DNA of 64,000 nt from Oleispirillum naphthae (GTDB lineage: Bacteria; Pseudomonadota; Alphaproteobacteria; Rhodospirillales; Rhodospirillaceae): assembly GCA_027864655.1 (NCBI GenBank), contig JAQAZG010000002.1, positions 310,001-374,000 of the forward strand. The letters run 5' to 3'. The translations under genes and the position numbers were made by a program. The notes under the pieces were generated by a model that was not told where the DNA came from, did not search any database, and saw nothing but the letters and a program-made list of their open reading frames with translations. Positions 44,363 to 54,480 of this stretch are shown in pieces (position 1 is the first letter of the stretch; every line of letters starts with the position of its first letter).

Positions 44363-45525
44363 GCTGCGGGTTCGGCGCGGTGGGGGTCGAAGTTTTCGAC
44401 CCGGCAGGTCGGTTCGTCCGCGCCCGGCTCGATGCTGCCGATGGCGTAGACGGTTTCCCCCGCGGCTTCGAACGCGGCGGTGACGGCGGCGGCGGCGGCG
44501 GGCTTGACCACCGCCACCATGCCGATGCCGCAGTTGAAGGTGCGCAGCATCTCGGGCAGGGCGACGCCGCCCGTCTCGGCGAGCCAGGCGAACACCGGCG
44601 GCACCGGGAAGCGGCGCGCGTCGATCGCCGCGTGCAGGCCCTTGGGCAGCACGCGCGGCACGTTTTCGGTCATGCCGCCGCCGGTGATGTGGGCGAATCC
44701 GGCCACGCCGCCCGCCGCGATCGCGGCGAGGCAGGGTTTCACGTAGATGCGCGTCGGGGCGATCAGCGCCTCGCCGAGGGTCTTGCCGGGGGCGAAGGGG
44801 GCGGCGTCGGTCCAGGCGAGGCGGCTTTTCTCGACGATCTTGCGCACCAGGGAGAAGCCGTTGGAGTGCACGCCGGAGGAGGCGAGGCCGAGCACCGCGT
44901 CGCCCGCCGCGATGGTGCGGCCGGTGAGGATGTTCGCGCGTTCCGCCGCGCCGACGCAGAACCCGGCGAGGTCGTAGTCGCCCTTCGCGTACATGCCCGG
45001 CATTTCCGCGGTTTCGCCGCCGATCAGGGCGCAGCCCGCCTGGCGGCAGCCCTCGGCGATGCCCGCGACGATGGCGCGCCCGGCTTCGACCGAGAGGCGC
45101 CCGGTGGCGAAATAGTCGAGGAAGAGCAAGGGCTCCGCGCCCTGCACCACGAGGTCGTTGGCGCACATCGCGACGAGGTCGATGCCGACGAAGTCGTGGA
45201 TGCCGGTTTCGATGGCGATCTTCAGCTTGGTGCCGACGCCGTCGGTGGAGGACACCAGGATCGGGTCTTCGAACCCGGCGGCGCGCAGGTCGAACAGCGC
45301 GCCGAAGCCGCCGAGTTCGGTGTCCGCGCCGGGGCGCATGGTGCTGCGCGCGAGCGGCTTGATCGCTTCGACAAGGGCGTCGCCGGCGTCGATATCGACG
45401 CCCGCGTCGCGGTAGCTGAGGCCGGGATTGTTCCGGTCGCTCTCGGGAAAACTGGAAATGGCCGCCTCTTTTGCTAGAGTGGTGTCGCGCCCGCGGCGGA
45501 AGCCCGGCGGGCGGAGTTGAACCAT
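44359..45525 (-). CDS. purM: Phosphoribosylformylglycinamidine cyclo-ligase PurM
   Basis: 388 aa. AIR synthetase, which closes the imidazole ring with ATP. Signatures: [54 protein letters not shown] and [13 protein letters not shown]. The only ATG is at 45525 and gives an unusual 36-residue leader before LSYRDAG. A good ribosome site AAAGAGG sits 5 bases before an ATT codon at 45459, which would give a normal-length PurM. It is divergent from the DUF2066 gene. Confidence 0.93.
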   Translation of the reverse strand: MVQLRPPGFRRGRDTTLAKEAAISSFPESDRNNPGLSYRDAGVDIDAGDALVEAIKPLARSTMRPGADTELGGFGALFDLRAAGFEDPILVSSTDGVGTKLKIAIETGIHDFVGIDLVAMCANDLVVQGAEPLLFLDYFATGRLSVEAGRAIVAGIAEGCRQAGCALIGGETAEMPGMYAKGDYDLAGFCVGAAERANILTGRTIAAGDAVLGLASSGVHSNGFSLVRKIVEKSRLAWTDAAPFAPGKTLGEALIAPTRIYVKPCLAAIAAGGVAGFAHITGGGMTENVPRVLPKGLHAAIDARRFPVPPVFAWLAETGGVALPEMLRTFNCGIGMVAVVKPAAAAAVTAAFEAAGETVYAIGSIEPGADEPTCRVENFDPHRAEPAA

Positions 45526-45585
45526 ACGGTTTCCGGCGTCTTTTGCAAAGACGCTCGCGAAGGGATTCCTCCATCAGGGACGGAC

Positions 45586-46713
45586 ATGACGGTGTCAGGC
45601 GTGAGAAGGTGGGCGTGCGTGCGTGCGCTCCTGGCTGTGGTTTTCGGGGGTGCGGTGATGCTGGCGGGCGGCGGCGCGGCGTGGGCGGATGCCTTCACCG
45701 TCGGCGGCGTGACGGTGGACGTGCGCGCCGCCTCGGCGGCCAAGGCGCGCGAACAGGCGCTGCGGCAGGGCCAGGTGGAGGCCTACCGCCGCCTGCTCGC
45801 CGTCGTCGTCATCGACGCCGACCGCGCCCGCCTGCCGGAGCTTGGCGCCGACGCGGTGGAGTCCCTGGTGTCCGACTTTTCGGTTTCGGACGAGAAGGCC
45901 TCCTCCACCCGCTACATCGCCAGCCTGACCGTGCACTTCGATCCGGAACGGGTGGCCGCCTTCCTCCGCGCCAACGGCGTGGCCATGGTGCGCGGCAGCG
46001 ACGAGACGGTGGTGCTGCTCGGCGTCTACCGCGCCGCCCCCGGCGAGCCGCCGCAACTCTGGGAGGAGACCAATCCCTGGCGGCCGCTGCTGGCGCAGAC
46101 CGCGGTGTCGCGCGGCCTGTTTCCCGTCGCGGTGCCGCTCGGCGACCTTTTGGACGCCGAGCAGGTGCCGACGGAGAAGGCGCTCGCCCTCGATGTGGAT
46201 GCGATGGACGCTCTGCTCGCCCGCTACGGCGCGGACGCGGTGATCGTCGCGCTTGCCGAGATCAAGCCGGGCGAGGGCGCGCACCTCATCCTGAAGCGTT
46301 ATCCCCGGCCGCTGCCCGCCGCCCTGAGCGAACTCTCCTCGCCGATCGCCGACGACCCGGCGGCGGCGCTGGGCGACCTCGCGGCGCACGCGGTGCTGGC
46401 GGTGGCGCGCGGCGGCAAGCCGCCGGTCTCCGGCACCATGGTGGGCGAGACCGATTCCCTCGCCATCCTCGTGCCGGTGGCCTCGCTGGCCGACTGGGTG
46501 CGGGTGGACCGCACCCTGCGCGCCCTGCCGGGGGTGAAGGCGGTGATCCTGCGCGCCGCGCGCATCGACGTGGTGCAGGCCGCCCTGCAATACACCGGCG
46601 ACGCCGAGGCCCTGCGCGCCGCGATCGCCCGCGTCGGCTTCTCGGTCGCGGTGCGCGACGGCTACTGGGAAGTGACGCCCGCACCGGAACCGGCGACGCC
46701 GCCGCTGCAATAG
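45586..46713 (+). CDS. DUF2066 family exported protein
   Basis: 375 aa. A signal peptide or anchor at residues ~10-38 (RALLAVVFGGAVMLAGGGAA), then AFTVGGVTVDVRAASAAKAREQALRQGQ, the DUF2066 pattern. The protein is predicted to be periplasmic; its function is unknown, though the family is widespread in alpha- and gammaproteobacteria next to perM and hda. The ATG at 45586 directly precedes the signal sequence; one at 45517 would put 23 residues before it and overlap the purM start. Confidence 0.85.
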   Translation: MTVSGVRRWACVRALLAVVFGGAVMLAGGGAAWADAFTVGGVTVDVRAASAAKAREQALRQGQVEAYRRLLAVVVIDADRARLPELGADAVESLVSDFSVSDEKASSTRYIASLTVHFDPERVAAFLRANGVAMVRGSDETVVLLGVYRAAPGEPPQLWEETNPWRPLLAQTAVSRGLFPVAVPLGDLLDAEQVPTEKALALDVDAMDALLARYGADAVIVALAEIKPGEGAHLILKRYPRPLPAALSELSSPIADDPAAALGDLAAHAVLAVARGGKPPVSGTMVGETDSLAILVPVASLADWVRVDRTLRALPGVKAVILRAARIDVVQAALQYTGDAEALRAAIARVGFSVAVRDGYWEVTPAPEPATPPLQ

Positions 46714-46723
46714 GAGAGCGCAC

Positions 46724-47794
46724 GTGATTCGCCGCAGCACCTTACGGGGATGGTTGATCGCCTTCGCGGCGTTCTTCGCCGCGCTCTACCTGCTGCGCGG
46801 CATGCTGCTGCCGTTCGTCACCGGGCTGGCCTTCGCCTATTTCCTCGACCCGCTGGCCGACCGCATGGTCCGCCTGGGGATGAAGCGCACCCCCGCCGTG
46901 GTGGCGATCATCTTTTCGGCGATGACGGTGATCGTCAGCCTGCTGGTGGTGCTGATCCCGGTCATCCAGGTGCAGGTGATGAGCCTCATCGAGAACGGCC
47001 CGGGCTATGCCGACCGCGCCTGGCAGGCGATCCACCCGCACGTGCTCTGGGTGCTCGACCATCTGCCCGAGGAGCAGGTGAAGTCCGTGGAGAACGCGGC
47101 GGGCAGTTATGCGGGCAATCTGGTCAACTGGTCCGGCGGCCTGGCGCGCGGCATCCTGTCGCGCGGCTTCGCGGTGGTCAGCGTGCTGTCGTTCTGCGTC
47201 GTCACCCCGGTGGTCACCTTCTACCTGCTGCGCGACTGGGACCGCATGATGACCCTGATCGACGGCTGGCTGCCGCGCGAGCACGCGCCGATCATCCGCG
47301 CCATGGCGCACGATATCGACCTCACCCTCTCCGGCTTCCTGCGCGGCCAGGCCACGGTGTGCCTGGCGCTCGCCGTCTATTACGGCCTCGGCCTCTCCAT
47401 CGCCGGGCTGGAGGCCGGGCTGCTCGTCGGCATCGGCACCGGGCTCTTTTCGTTCATCCCCTACGTCGGCGGCATCGCCGGGTTCGTCGTCGGCGTCGTC
47501 CTCGCCCTGGTGCAGTTCACCGACTGGCCGTCGATCCTCGGCGTCGTCGCGGTGTTCTGCGGCGGGCAGTTCCTCGAAGGCTACGTGCTGGTGCCGCGCC
47601 TGGTGGGCAACAAGGTCGGCCTGCACCCGGTGTGGGTGCTGTTCTCCCTGTTCGCCGGGGCGGCGCTGTTCGGCTTCCTCGGCATTCTCGTGGCGCTGCC
47701 GGTGGCGGCGGCGATCGGCGTGCTGGCGCGTTATGCCCTGCGCCGCTACCTGGTGAGCGATGTCTACCGCGGAGAGACCGGCGGCGATGCGTGA
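46724..47794 (+). CDS. AI-2E/PerM-family membrane permease
   Basis: 356 aa, GTG start with TAGGAGAG upstream. About eight transmembrane segments in the AI-2E transporter pattern (LRGMLLPFVTGLAFAYFLDP, then VVTPVVTFYLLRDWDRM, FIPYVGGIAGFVVGVVLALV). Members include PerM and TqsA, but the substrate here cannot be inferred. It overlaps hda by 8 bases, and the DUF2066 gene ends 10 bases before it, so the three genes are probably one operon. Confidence 0.9.
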   Translation: MIRRSTLRGWLIAFAAFFAALYLLRGMLLPFVTGLAFAYFLDPLADRMVRLGMKRTPAVVAIIFSAMTVIVSLLVVLIPVIQVQVMSLIENGPGYADRAWQAIHPHVLWVLDHLPEEQVKSVENAAGSYAGNLVNWSGGLARGILSRGFAVVSVLSFCVVTPVVTFYLLRDWDRMMTLIDGWLPREHAPIIRAMAHDIDLTLSGFLRGQATVCLALAVYYGLGLSIAGLEAGLLVGIGTGLFSFIPYVGGIAGFVVGVVLALVQFTDWPSILGVVAVFCGGQFLEGYVLVPRLVGNKVGLHPVWVLFSLFAGAALFGFLGILVALPVAAAIGVLARYALRRYLVSDVYRGETGGDA

Positions 47795-48470
47795 GCCGCC
47801 ATCCCAGTACGTTCTGGACCTGCCGCACCGGCCCGCCCTCGGCGGGCAGGACTTCTGGGTTTCCGATTGCCATGCGGAGGTCATGGCCTGGCTCGACGCA
47901 TGGCCGGGCTGGCCCGCGCCCGCCCTGGTGATCGTCGGCCCGCCTCGCGCGGGCAAGACCCACATCGCGCGGATGTTCGCCCGGGCCGCGGGTGCGGCGG
48001 TGGCCGCCGCCGCCGACCTCGCCGCCGCGGGGGAGCGCCTGCCCGCGCCCGGCGCGCGCGCCCTGGTGGTGGAGGACATCGACCGCGACCCGCCGGAAGA
48101 GGCGCTCTTCCACCTGTTCAACCGCGCCCGCGAGGCCGCGACCTCGCTGCTGTTCACCAGCCGAATCCCGCCGCCCGCCATCCCGCTGGCGCTGCCCGAC
48201 TGGCGTTCGCGCCTGCTCACCTGCCCGGTGGCGGAAATCGGCCGCCCCGACGACCGCCTGATGACCGCGGTGCTGGTCAAACTCTTCCACGACCGCCAGC
48301 TCAGCGTCGGCGAGGCGGAGATATCCTTCCTGCTCACCCACATGGAACGCGCCATCGCCGCCGCCGAGGCGGTGGTCGCCGAGGCCGACCGCCGCGCGCT
48401 GGCGCTGAAGCGCCGCGTCACCGTGGCGCTTCTGCGGGAAACCCTGGAAGGCTTCGGCGGGGAAAACTGA
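47787..48470 (+). CDS. hda: DnaA-related regulator Hda/HdaA
   Basis: 227 aa, DnaA-like AAA domain without the DNA-binding domain IV. The start is MREPPSQYVLDLPHRPALGG, with the clamp-binding-like region QYVLDLP. The Walker A motif is VGPPRAGKTHIARM, the Walker B region VVEDIDRDPPEEALFHLFNR, and the C-terminal part carries GRPDDRLMTAVLVKLFHDRQ (sensor II region). Hda with the beta clamp stimulates DnaA ATP hydrolysis and limits initiation of replication. Its start overlaps perM, and repeat element E begins at its stop. Confidence 0.9.
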   Translation: MREPPSQYVLDLPHRPALGGQDFWVSDCHAEVMAWLDAWPGWPAPALVIVGPPRAGKTHIARMFARAAGAAVAAAADLAAAGERLPAPGARALVVEDIDRDPPEEALFHLFNRAREAATSLLFTSRIPPPAIPLALPDWRSRLLTCPVAEIGRPDDRLMTAVLVKLFHDRQLSVGEAEISFLLTHMERAIAAAEAVVAEADRRALALKRRVTVALLRETLEGFGGEN

Positions 48471-48647
48471 AACTTTGCGGGGGACCTTAGGCCCCCCGCG
48501 CCCCCCACAACTTTTGGTTTTTGCGCGCAGCGCGATGAAGCCATCACGCGGCGTGACGGTTGATCGCCGCTACGCGGCGAAAAACTAAGGGGGTCCGGGG
48601 ACCGAGTCCCCGGCGGGGTCCAGGGGCAGCGCCCCTGGCCTGGTTTT
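48470..48647. repeat. Composite palindromic element, copy E
   Basis: Between hda and the convergent sixA, at the stop of each. Short arm left GCGGGGGACC-TTA-GGCCCCCCGC (one mismatch), core forward (GCGCGCAGCGCG, ATCACGCGGCGTGACGG, CCGCTACGCGGCGAAAAA), long arm right with GGGGAC-CGA-GTCCCC and CAGGGGC-AGC-GCCCCTG, then GGCCTGGTTTTA, which supplies the sixA stop. Confidence 0.85.
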
Positions 48648-49158
48648 ACCCCAGCTGCTTGGGGAAGAAGGAGTCCAGGACGCGGCAGGCGCCGTATGCG
48701 GCGGCGGCCCAGGTATCGTGCGGCAGGGTGAAGGCGATGACGCCGCCGGTGGGGAATTTCAGGAAGACCGGGTGGTCGGCGAGGGCGTCGGGTTCGGCGA
48801 GGTGCCAGGCGAATTCCAGGAGGCCGGGGTTGTGGCCGACGATGAGGGCGGTCTGCGCCGTCTCCGGCAACTCGGCGGCGAGGCGGACGAGGGTGTTGCG
48901 CGAGGCCTCGTAGAGCGCCGGGACGATGCGCGCCTCGGCCTCGGGGAATCCTTCGGCGACGTGGGCGAGGGTGTCGCGGGTGCGCCGCGCGGGGGAGCAC
49001 AGCACCACATCGGGGCGCGGGCAGCGCAGGGCGAGGGCGTCGCGCACCAGGGGGCCTGCGGCGTTGCCGCGGTCGTTCAGCGGGCGCTCGCGGTCGGAGA
49101 GCGCGGCGTCGCTCCAGTCGGATTTCAGGTGGCGCAGGAGGATCAGGGTTTTTGTCAT
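48646..49158 (-). CDS. sixA: SixA-type histidine phosphatase
   Basis: 170 aa. The first residues [20 protein letters not shown] contain the RHxxSxW signature of SixA-like phosphohistidine phosphatases. Other elements are [19 protein letters not shown] (second Arg) and [13 protein letters not shown] (second catalytic His). In E. coli SixA acts on phosphotransferase proteins; the target here is unknown. It is divergent from ppk with 138 bases between starts. The stop codon lies in repeat element E. Confidence 0.88.
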   Translation of the reverse strand: MTKTLILLRHLKSDWSDAALSDRERPLNDRGNAAGPLVRDALALRCPRPDVVLCSPARRTRDTLAHVAEGFPEAEARIVPALYEASRNTLVRLAAELPETAQTALIVGHNPGLLEFAWHLAEPDALADHPVFLKFPTGGVIAFTLPHDTWAAAAYGACRVLDSFFPKQLG

Positions 49159-49296
49159 GAAAACATCATACTGCGATGGGGCCGAGGTCCGGTATGGGGT
49201 GCGTGTTGGCCCTTTCGGGGGGATCGAGTTTCCGCCACAATAGGCGGTCGAGTCCAGAGGCATGCGCCCGGGCGGAGCGAGGAGAAGGGAGGACCC

Positions 49297-51453
49297 ATGA
49301 GCGGTGTTGTCGCCAAGCCGTTGGACATCGGCGCGCTGCCGGTGGACAAGTTGTACATCAACCGCGAACTCTCCTGGCTGGCGTTCAACACCCGCGTGCT
49401 GGAGGAGGCGGACAACCCCAACCATCCGCTGCTCGAGCGGGTGCGGTTCCTGTCGATTTCCGCCTCCAACCTCGACGAGTTCTACATGGTGCGCGTCGCC
49501 GGTCTGAAGGGGCAGGTGGACGCCGGGGTGAACACCCCCTCCGACGACGGCCTGACCCCGGCGCAGCAACTGGTGCGGATCAACGCCGAGGTGCGCAACC
49601 TGGTGAAACGCCAGGTCAACGGCTGGAAGTTCCTGCAGAAGGAGCTGCGCCGCGAGGGGATTTCGGTGATCGAGCCGAAGGAGCTGACGCGTGCCGACCG
49701 CGACTGGCTGACCGATCACTTCATGGGGCAGATCTTCCCGATTCTCACGCCGCTCGCCATCGACCCGGCGCATCCCTTCCCGTTCATCCCCAACCTCGGC
49801 ATGGCGCTGGTTCTGGAGTTGAAGGCGCGCACCGGCGCCGCGGTGCTGCACGCCCTGGTGCCGCTGCCCGCGCAGGCGGACCGCTTCATCCGCCTGCCGG
49901 GGGAGGGCATCCGCTTCATCGCGCTGGAGCAGGTGGTGATGATGCACCTCGACCGCCTGTTCCCCGGCTACCGGGTGGACAAGAGCGGCCACTTCCGCAT
50001 CCTGCGCGACAGCGAGATGGAAATCGACGAAGAGGCGGAGGACCTGGTGCGCAGTTTCGAGAGCGCGCTGAAGCGCCGCCGCCGCGGCCATGTCATCCGC
50101 CTCACCATGACCCGCGAGATGTCGCCCGACCTGCGCGCCCTGATCGCCGGCGCACTCGACATCGCGCAGGAGGACATGTTCGACCTCGAGGGGATGATCG
50201 GCGTGGCCGACGTCAAGGAGGTGATCGTCGATGACCGCCCCGACCTGCTGTTCTATCCCTTCAGCGCGCGCTTTCCGCAGCGCATCCGCGATTTCGGCGG
50301 CGACTGCTTCGCGGCGATCGGCAACAAGGACCTGGTCGTCCACCATCCCTACGAGTCCTTCGACGTGGTGGTGCAGTTCCTCCGCCAGGCGGCGCGCGAC
50401 CCCGACGTGGTGGCGATCAAGCAGACGCTCTACCGCACCAGCAACGACTCGCCGATCGTCGCCGCGCTGATCGAGGCGGCGGAGGCGGGCAAGTCGGTGG
50501 CGGCGATGGTGGAGTTGAAGGCGCGCTTCGACGAGGAGGCCAATATCCGCTGGGCGCGCCGCCTGGAGCGCGCGGGCGCGCAGGTGGTCTACGGCTTCAT
50601 CGACCTCAAGATCCACGCCAAGATTTCCCTGGTGGTGCGGCGCGAGGGCGGCGAGCTGCGCTCCTACGTGCATTTCGGCACCGGCAACTACCACCCGATC
50701 ACCGCCAAGATCTACACCGACCTGTCGTTCTTCACCTGCGACCCGGCGCTCTGCCGCGATGCCGCCAAGGTGTTCAACTACATGACCGGCTATGCCCGGC
50801 CGGAGCAGATGGAAAAGCTCACCATCGCGCCGATCAACCTGCGCGGCCGCCTCATCGCCGATATCGACGCGGAGATCGAAAACGCCCGCGCGGGCAAGCC
50901 CGCGGCGATCTGGGCGAAGCTCAATTCCCTGGTGGACACCGCGATCATCGATGCGCTCTACCGCGCCTCGCAGGCCGGGGTGCAGATCGACCTGGTGGTG
51001 CGCGGCATCTGCTGCCTGCGGCCCGGCGTGCCCGGCCTTTCGGAGAACATCCGGGTCAAAAGCATCGTCGGGCGCTTCCTCGAACATGCGCGCATCGCCT
51101 GCTTCGCCAACGGCCGGCCGATGCCCTCGCCGGAGGCGAAGATCTACATCTCGTCCGCCGACTGGATGCAGCGCAACACCCTGCGCCGGGTGGAGAGCTT
51201 CGTGCCGATCGAGAACCCCACGGTGCACCGCCAAATACTGGACCAGATCATGGTCGCCAACTTCAAGGATACCGCGCAGAGCTGGACTCTCGGCTCCGAC
51301 GGCGTGTTCAAGCGCTGCCTGCCGGTGGGCGAGGGTTTTTCCGCGCATACCTATTTCATGACCAACCCCAGCCTGTCGGGGCGCGGCAGCGCCGCCATCG
51401 CCCGCACCGGCGGCACGACTCAGTCCTTGTCCCTGGGCGGGAGTGACCAGTAG
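49297..51453 (+). CDS. ppk: Polyphosphate kinase PPK1
   Basis: 718 aa, the usual PPK1 length. It makes long-chain polyphosphate from ATP through a phospho-histidine. The start [12 protein letters not shown] has GGGAGG upstream; the N-domain begins [19 protein letters not shown]. Catalytic regions: [40 protein letters not shown] (with the active His) and [20 protein letters not shown]. The ppx gene follows 66 bases later, the usual polyphosphate pair. Confidence 0.96.
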   Translation: MSGVVAKPLDIGALPVDKLYINRELSWLAFNTRVLEEADNPNHPLLERVRFLSISASNLDEFYMVRVAGLKGQVDAGVNTPSDDGLTPAQQLVRINAEVRNLVKRQVNGWKFLQKELRREGISVIEPKELTRADRDWLTDHFMGQIFPILTPLAIDPAHPFPFIPNLGMALVLELKARTGAAVLHALVPLPAQADRFIRLPGEGIRFIALEQVVMMHLDRLFPGYRVDKSGHFRILRDSEMEIDEEAEDLVRSFESALKRRRRGHVIRLTMTREMSPDLRALIAGALDIAQEDMFDLEGMIGVADVKEVIVDDRPDLLFYPFSARFPQRIRDFGGDCFAAIGNKDLVVHHPYESFDVVVQFLRQAARDPDVVAIKQTLYRTSNDSPIVAALIEAAEAGKSVAAMVELKARFDEEANIRWARRLERAGAQVVYGFIDLKIHAKISLVVRREGGELRSYVHFGTGNYHPITAKIYTDLSFFTCDPALCRDAAKVFNYMTGYARPEQMEKLTIAPINLRGRLIADIDAEIENARAGKPAAIWAKLNSLVDTAIIDALYRASQAGVQIDLVVRGICCLRPGVPGLSENIRVKSIVGRFLEHARIACFANGRPMPSPEAKIYISSADWMQRNTLRRVESFVPIENPTVHRQILDQIMVANFKDTAQSWTLGSDGVFKRCLPVGEGFSAHTYFMTNPSLSGRGSAAIARTGGTTQSLSLGGSDQ

Positions 51454-51519
51454 AATGCGCCCGCCGCGGGCGCGGCGCCGGGGCGGAGACTCCCCGGGGA
51501 GCGAACGGATCGAGCGGTT

Positions 51520-53049
51520 ATGAGTGCCCACCCCCTGCATCACCTCGTGGATGCCCAGGCGTCGGTTTCCGGCGACGGACGCCCCGTCGGCATCATCGAC
51601 ATCGGCTCCAACTCCGTCCGCTTCGTCGTCTTCGCCGGGCTGACCCGCGCGCCGGTGCAGCTGTTCAACGAAAAGTCCGCCTGCGCGCTGGGCGCGGGCA
51701 TCCAGACCAGCGGCCTGCTCAATCCGGACGGGCGCGGCTGCGCCGTCGCCGCGGTGGGGCGCTACGTGCGGCTGGCCCGCGCCATGGGGGTGGGGCGGCT
51801 CGACCTGCTCGCCACCGCGGCGGTGCGCGACGCCACCGACGGCCCGGATTTCGTCGCCGAGTTGACGGAGCGATTCGGCGTGGCGGTGCAGGTGCTCTCC
51901 GGCCAGGACGAGGGCCGCCTCGCCGCGCTCGGGGTGCTGCTCGGCACCCCGGACGCGGAGGGCATCGTCGCCGACCTCGGCGGCGGCAGCCTGGAACTGG
52001 TGGAGATCGACGGCGGCCAGGTGGACCCGCTGGGGCGGCTGGTTTCGTTCCCCCTCGGCGTGCTGCGCCTCGACGACATCGCCCAGGGCGGCGAGGCGGC
52101 GGTGGACGCGGCGATCCGCGACAATCTCGCCCGCGCGCCCTGGGCGGCGGAGCGCCCGGTGCGCACGCTCTATGCCGTCGGCGGCTCCTGGCGCGCCCTC
52201 GCCAAGCTGTGCATGGCGCAGGAGAACCACCCGCTCCAGGTGCTCGACAAGTACACGCTTTCCCGCGGCAAGGCGCTGGCGCTCACCGACCTGGTGGCGC
52301 GCATCGGGCGGCGCTCGATGGACAAGATTCCCGGCATCTCGCGGCGGCGCATCGCGGCGCTGCCGCACGCCGCGCGGCTGTTGCAGACGCTTCTGACCGA
52401 GATCGCGCCGGAGCGCCTGGTGTTCTCCATCCACGGCATGCGCGAGGGGTTCTACTACACCAACCTGCCGGAAGAGATCCGCGACCGCGACCCGATCGTC
52501 GATATGTGCGAGGCGGTGGCGGGCGACGGCCACCGCTTCGCGCAGCAGCCCTCGGTGCTGATGCGCTTCCTCGACCCGCTGTTCTCCAACGAGACGGAGA
52601 AGCAGCTGCGCCAGCGTTTCGCCGCCTGCATGCTGGGCGACCTCTACTGGGACGAGCACCCGGACTTCCGCGGCCAGCAGGCGTTCTTCAAGACGCTGCG
52701 CCTGCCGGTGGTGGGCTTCGACCACGAGGACCGCGCCGCGCTCTCCCTGATGGTGCTCTACCGCTACCAGACCTACGACGAGATTCACGACGCGCAGGGG
52801 GTTCTCGGCCTGCTTTCCCCGGAGGACCGGGTGCGGGTGCAGGCGGTGGGCTGCGGCCTGCGCCTGGCGCACGTCATCTCCGGCGGCGCGCCGGGGATTC
52901 TCGGGCGCTGCCGTCTGATTCTGGAACCCTGGCGGCTGGTGCTGCGCATTCCCGCCGACGACCCCGCCTTCGACGGCGCGGCGTTCGAGAAACGGCTCGA
53001 CCGCCTGGCCCGCGCCCTCGGGCGCGACGGGGCGATCGAGCGGGTCTGA
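51520..53049 (+). CDS. ppx: Exopolyphosphatase Ppx/GppA
   Basis: 509 aa. Actin-fold phosphatase that breaks polyphosphate or pppGpp. N-terminal phosphate motif GIIDIGSNSVRFVV, second motif IVADLGGGSLELVEID, and VQVLSGQDEGRLAALGVLLG between them. The C-terminal domain (residues ~310-500) contains YWDEHPDFRGQQAFFKTL. Such long alphaproteobacterial forms are annotated as Ppx. It follows ppk in the same direction and is convergent with rnd with 25 bases between. Confidence 0.93.
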   Translation: MSAHPLHHLVDAQASVSGDGRPVGIIDIGSNSVRFVVFAGLTRAPVQLFNEKSACALGAGIQTSGLLNPDGRGCAVAAVGRYVRLARAMGVGRLDLLATAAVRDATDGPDFVAELTERFGVAVQVLSGQDEGRLAALGVLLGTPDAEGIVADLGGGSLELVEIDGGQVDPLGRLVSFPLGVLRLDDIAQGGEAAVDAAIRDNLARAPWAAERPVRTLYAVGGSWRALAKLCMAQENHPLQVLDKYTLSRGKALALTDLVARIGRRSMDKIPGISRRRIAALPHAARLLQTLLTEIAPERLVFSIHGMREGFYYTNLPEEIRDRDPIVDMCEAVAGDGHRFAQQPSVLMRFLDPLFSNETEKQLRQRFAACMLGDLYWDEHPDFRGQQAFFKTLRLPVVGFDHEDRAALSLMVLYRYQTYDEIHDAQGVLGLLSPEDRVRVQAVGCGLRLAHVISGGAPGILGRCRLILEPWRLVLRIPADDPAFDGAAFEKRLDRLARALGRDGAIERV

Positions 53050-53074
53050 TCCGGATCGAATCGCGGAAGGCGGT

Positions 53075-54310
53075 TCAGGCGGCGCCCGCGGCGCTGCTCA
53101 TCGGCGCGACCACGACGCCGTCCTCGGTGAAGTCTTCGTCTTCCTCCGGGGCGTCCTCCACCGGGATCAGTTCGATGCGGCCGCTCTCCGGCGAGATGGC
53201 GAAGGCGATGTGGCCGTGCTTCAGACGCAGCGCGTCCTCGCCGAACAGCACCCGCCGCCAGCCGGAAAGCGCGCGCACCGGCGCGTCGTCGGAGGAGGCG
53301 AGATCCTCCAGCTCCTCGGTGGTGGCGACGATCTTGGGCGCCACGCCGTGGGCGTCGCACTTGGTCTTCAACAGCACCCGCAACAGGTCCACCACCGGCG
53401 CGAGGCCCGGCGGATGGTCCTTGTGCGCGGGCAGGTCGGGGCACTCGCCCATGGGCAGGGAAAGCCCGGCTTCCACCGCCTCGGCGATCGCCTCGGCGAC
53501 CGGGCCGTCGGTCATGCTCTTCGGCAGTTGGCGGGTCTCGGCCAGGGCAGCGGGGGTGGTCGGGGCGGAGGCGGCAAGTTCGAGCAGCGCCTCGTCGCGC
53601 AGCACCCGCTGCCGCGGCAGGTCGCGGCGCTGCGCCTCCATCTCGCGCCAGGCGGCAAGCTCGCGCAGCACCGCGAGGAAGCGCGGGTTCTTGGTGCGCG
53701 ACTTCAAGCGGCGGAACATCTCGCGCGGGTCCGGCACATAGGTGGCGGGCGTGGTCAGCACCAGCATCTCTTCGGCCAGCCAGTCGGCGCGGCCGGAGCG
53801 GGCGAGCACCGCGGCGAGCTTGCGGTAGACCTTGCGCAGCGGGATCACGTCGCCCAGCGCATAGATCACCTGACGCTCGGTCAGCGGGCGCTTCGACCAG
53901 TCGGTGAAGCGGGTGGACTTGTCGATGTGGGCGTTGGCGAGGCGGGTGGCCAGGGTTTCGTACCCCACCGATTCCCCGAAGCCGCAGACCATGGCGGCGA
54001 CCTGGGTGTCGAAGATCGGCTTGGGCAGCTCGCCCATCAGCTTCATCAGGATTTCCAGATCCTGGCGCGCCGCATGGAAGACCTTGAGCACCGAGGCGTC
54101 GCGCATCAGTTCGAAGAACGGCGCCAGCTCGATGCCGTCGGCCAGGGGATCGATGCACGCGGCCTCGTCCTCGCCCGCCACCTGGATCAGGCAGAGGCGC
54201 GGCCAATAGGTCTTCTCACGGATGAATTCCGTATCGACGGTGACGAATTTGGACTCGGCCAGGCGCTCGCAGAGAGCGGCCAAGGCCTGGGTGTCTGTGA
54301 TCAGGCTCAT
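53075..54310 (-). CDS. rnd: Ribonuclease D
   Basis: 411 aa 3'-5' exoribonuclease that trims tRNA and other small RNAs. The DEDDy residues fit VTVDTEFIREKTYW (Asp, Glu), KVFHAARQDLEIL (Asp) and RQVIYALGDVIPL (Tyr, Asp). HRDC-like helices follow (MEAQRRDLPRQRVLRDEAL). The C-terminal 30 residues are acidic. The start MSLITDTQALAALCERL lies 170 bases from the divergent aspS start. Confidence 0.94.
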   Translation of the reverse strand: MSLITDTQALAALCERLAESKFVTVDTEFIREKTYWPRLCLIQVAGEDEAACIDPLADGIELAPFFELMRDASVLKVFHAARQDLEILMKLMGELPKPIFDTQVAAMVCGFGESVGYETLATRLANAHIDKSTRFTDWSKRPLTERQVIYALGDVIPLRKVYRKLAAVLARSGRADWLAEEMLVLTTPATYVPDPREMFRRLKSRTKNPRFLAVLRELAAWREMEAQRRDLPRQRVLRDEALLELAASAPTTPAALAETRQLPKSMTDGPVAEAIAEAVEAGLSLPMGECPDLPAHKDHPPGLAPVVDLLRVLLKTKCDAHGVAPKIVATTEELEDLASSDDAPVRALSGWRRVLFGEDALRLKHGHIAFAISPESGRIELIPVEDAPEEDEDFTEDGVVVAPMSSAAGAA

Positions 54311-54419
54311 GGCGGCAAGCTATACCTCTTCGGGATATCGGCTGGCAAGCCTCGCGTGGCGCGCGCACGCGGGCCTGTGGCGGAAAAGCCGCGCCCGCGG
54401 CGTTGCGGCAAATCCCGCC

Positions 54420-54448
54420 TTGACAAAGGCGCGGCTTCGTTGTGCTTT
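54420..54448 (+). promoter_or_regulatory. Possible aspS promoter
   Basis: A perfect -35 TTGACA at 54420-54425 with a poor -10 (TGCTTT) 17 bases downstream, about 35 bases before the aspS ATG, in the rnd-aspS divergent region. Confidence 0.4.
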
Positions 54449-54480
54449 TGCCTGCTTGAGTTAACCCGAAGGACCGCGCC

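Noticed and set aside
48646-52872. A 1408-codon minus-strand open frame opposite ppk and ppx
   Set aside because: It is antisense to two well-supported genes; only its C-terminal part (sixA) has family motifs.
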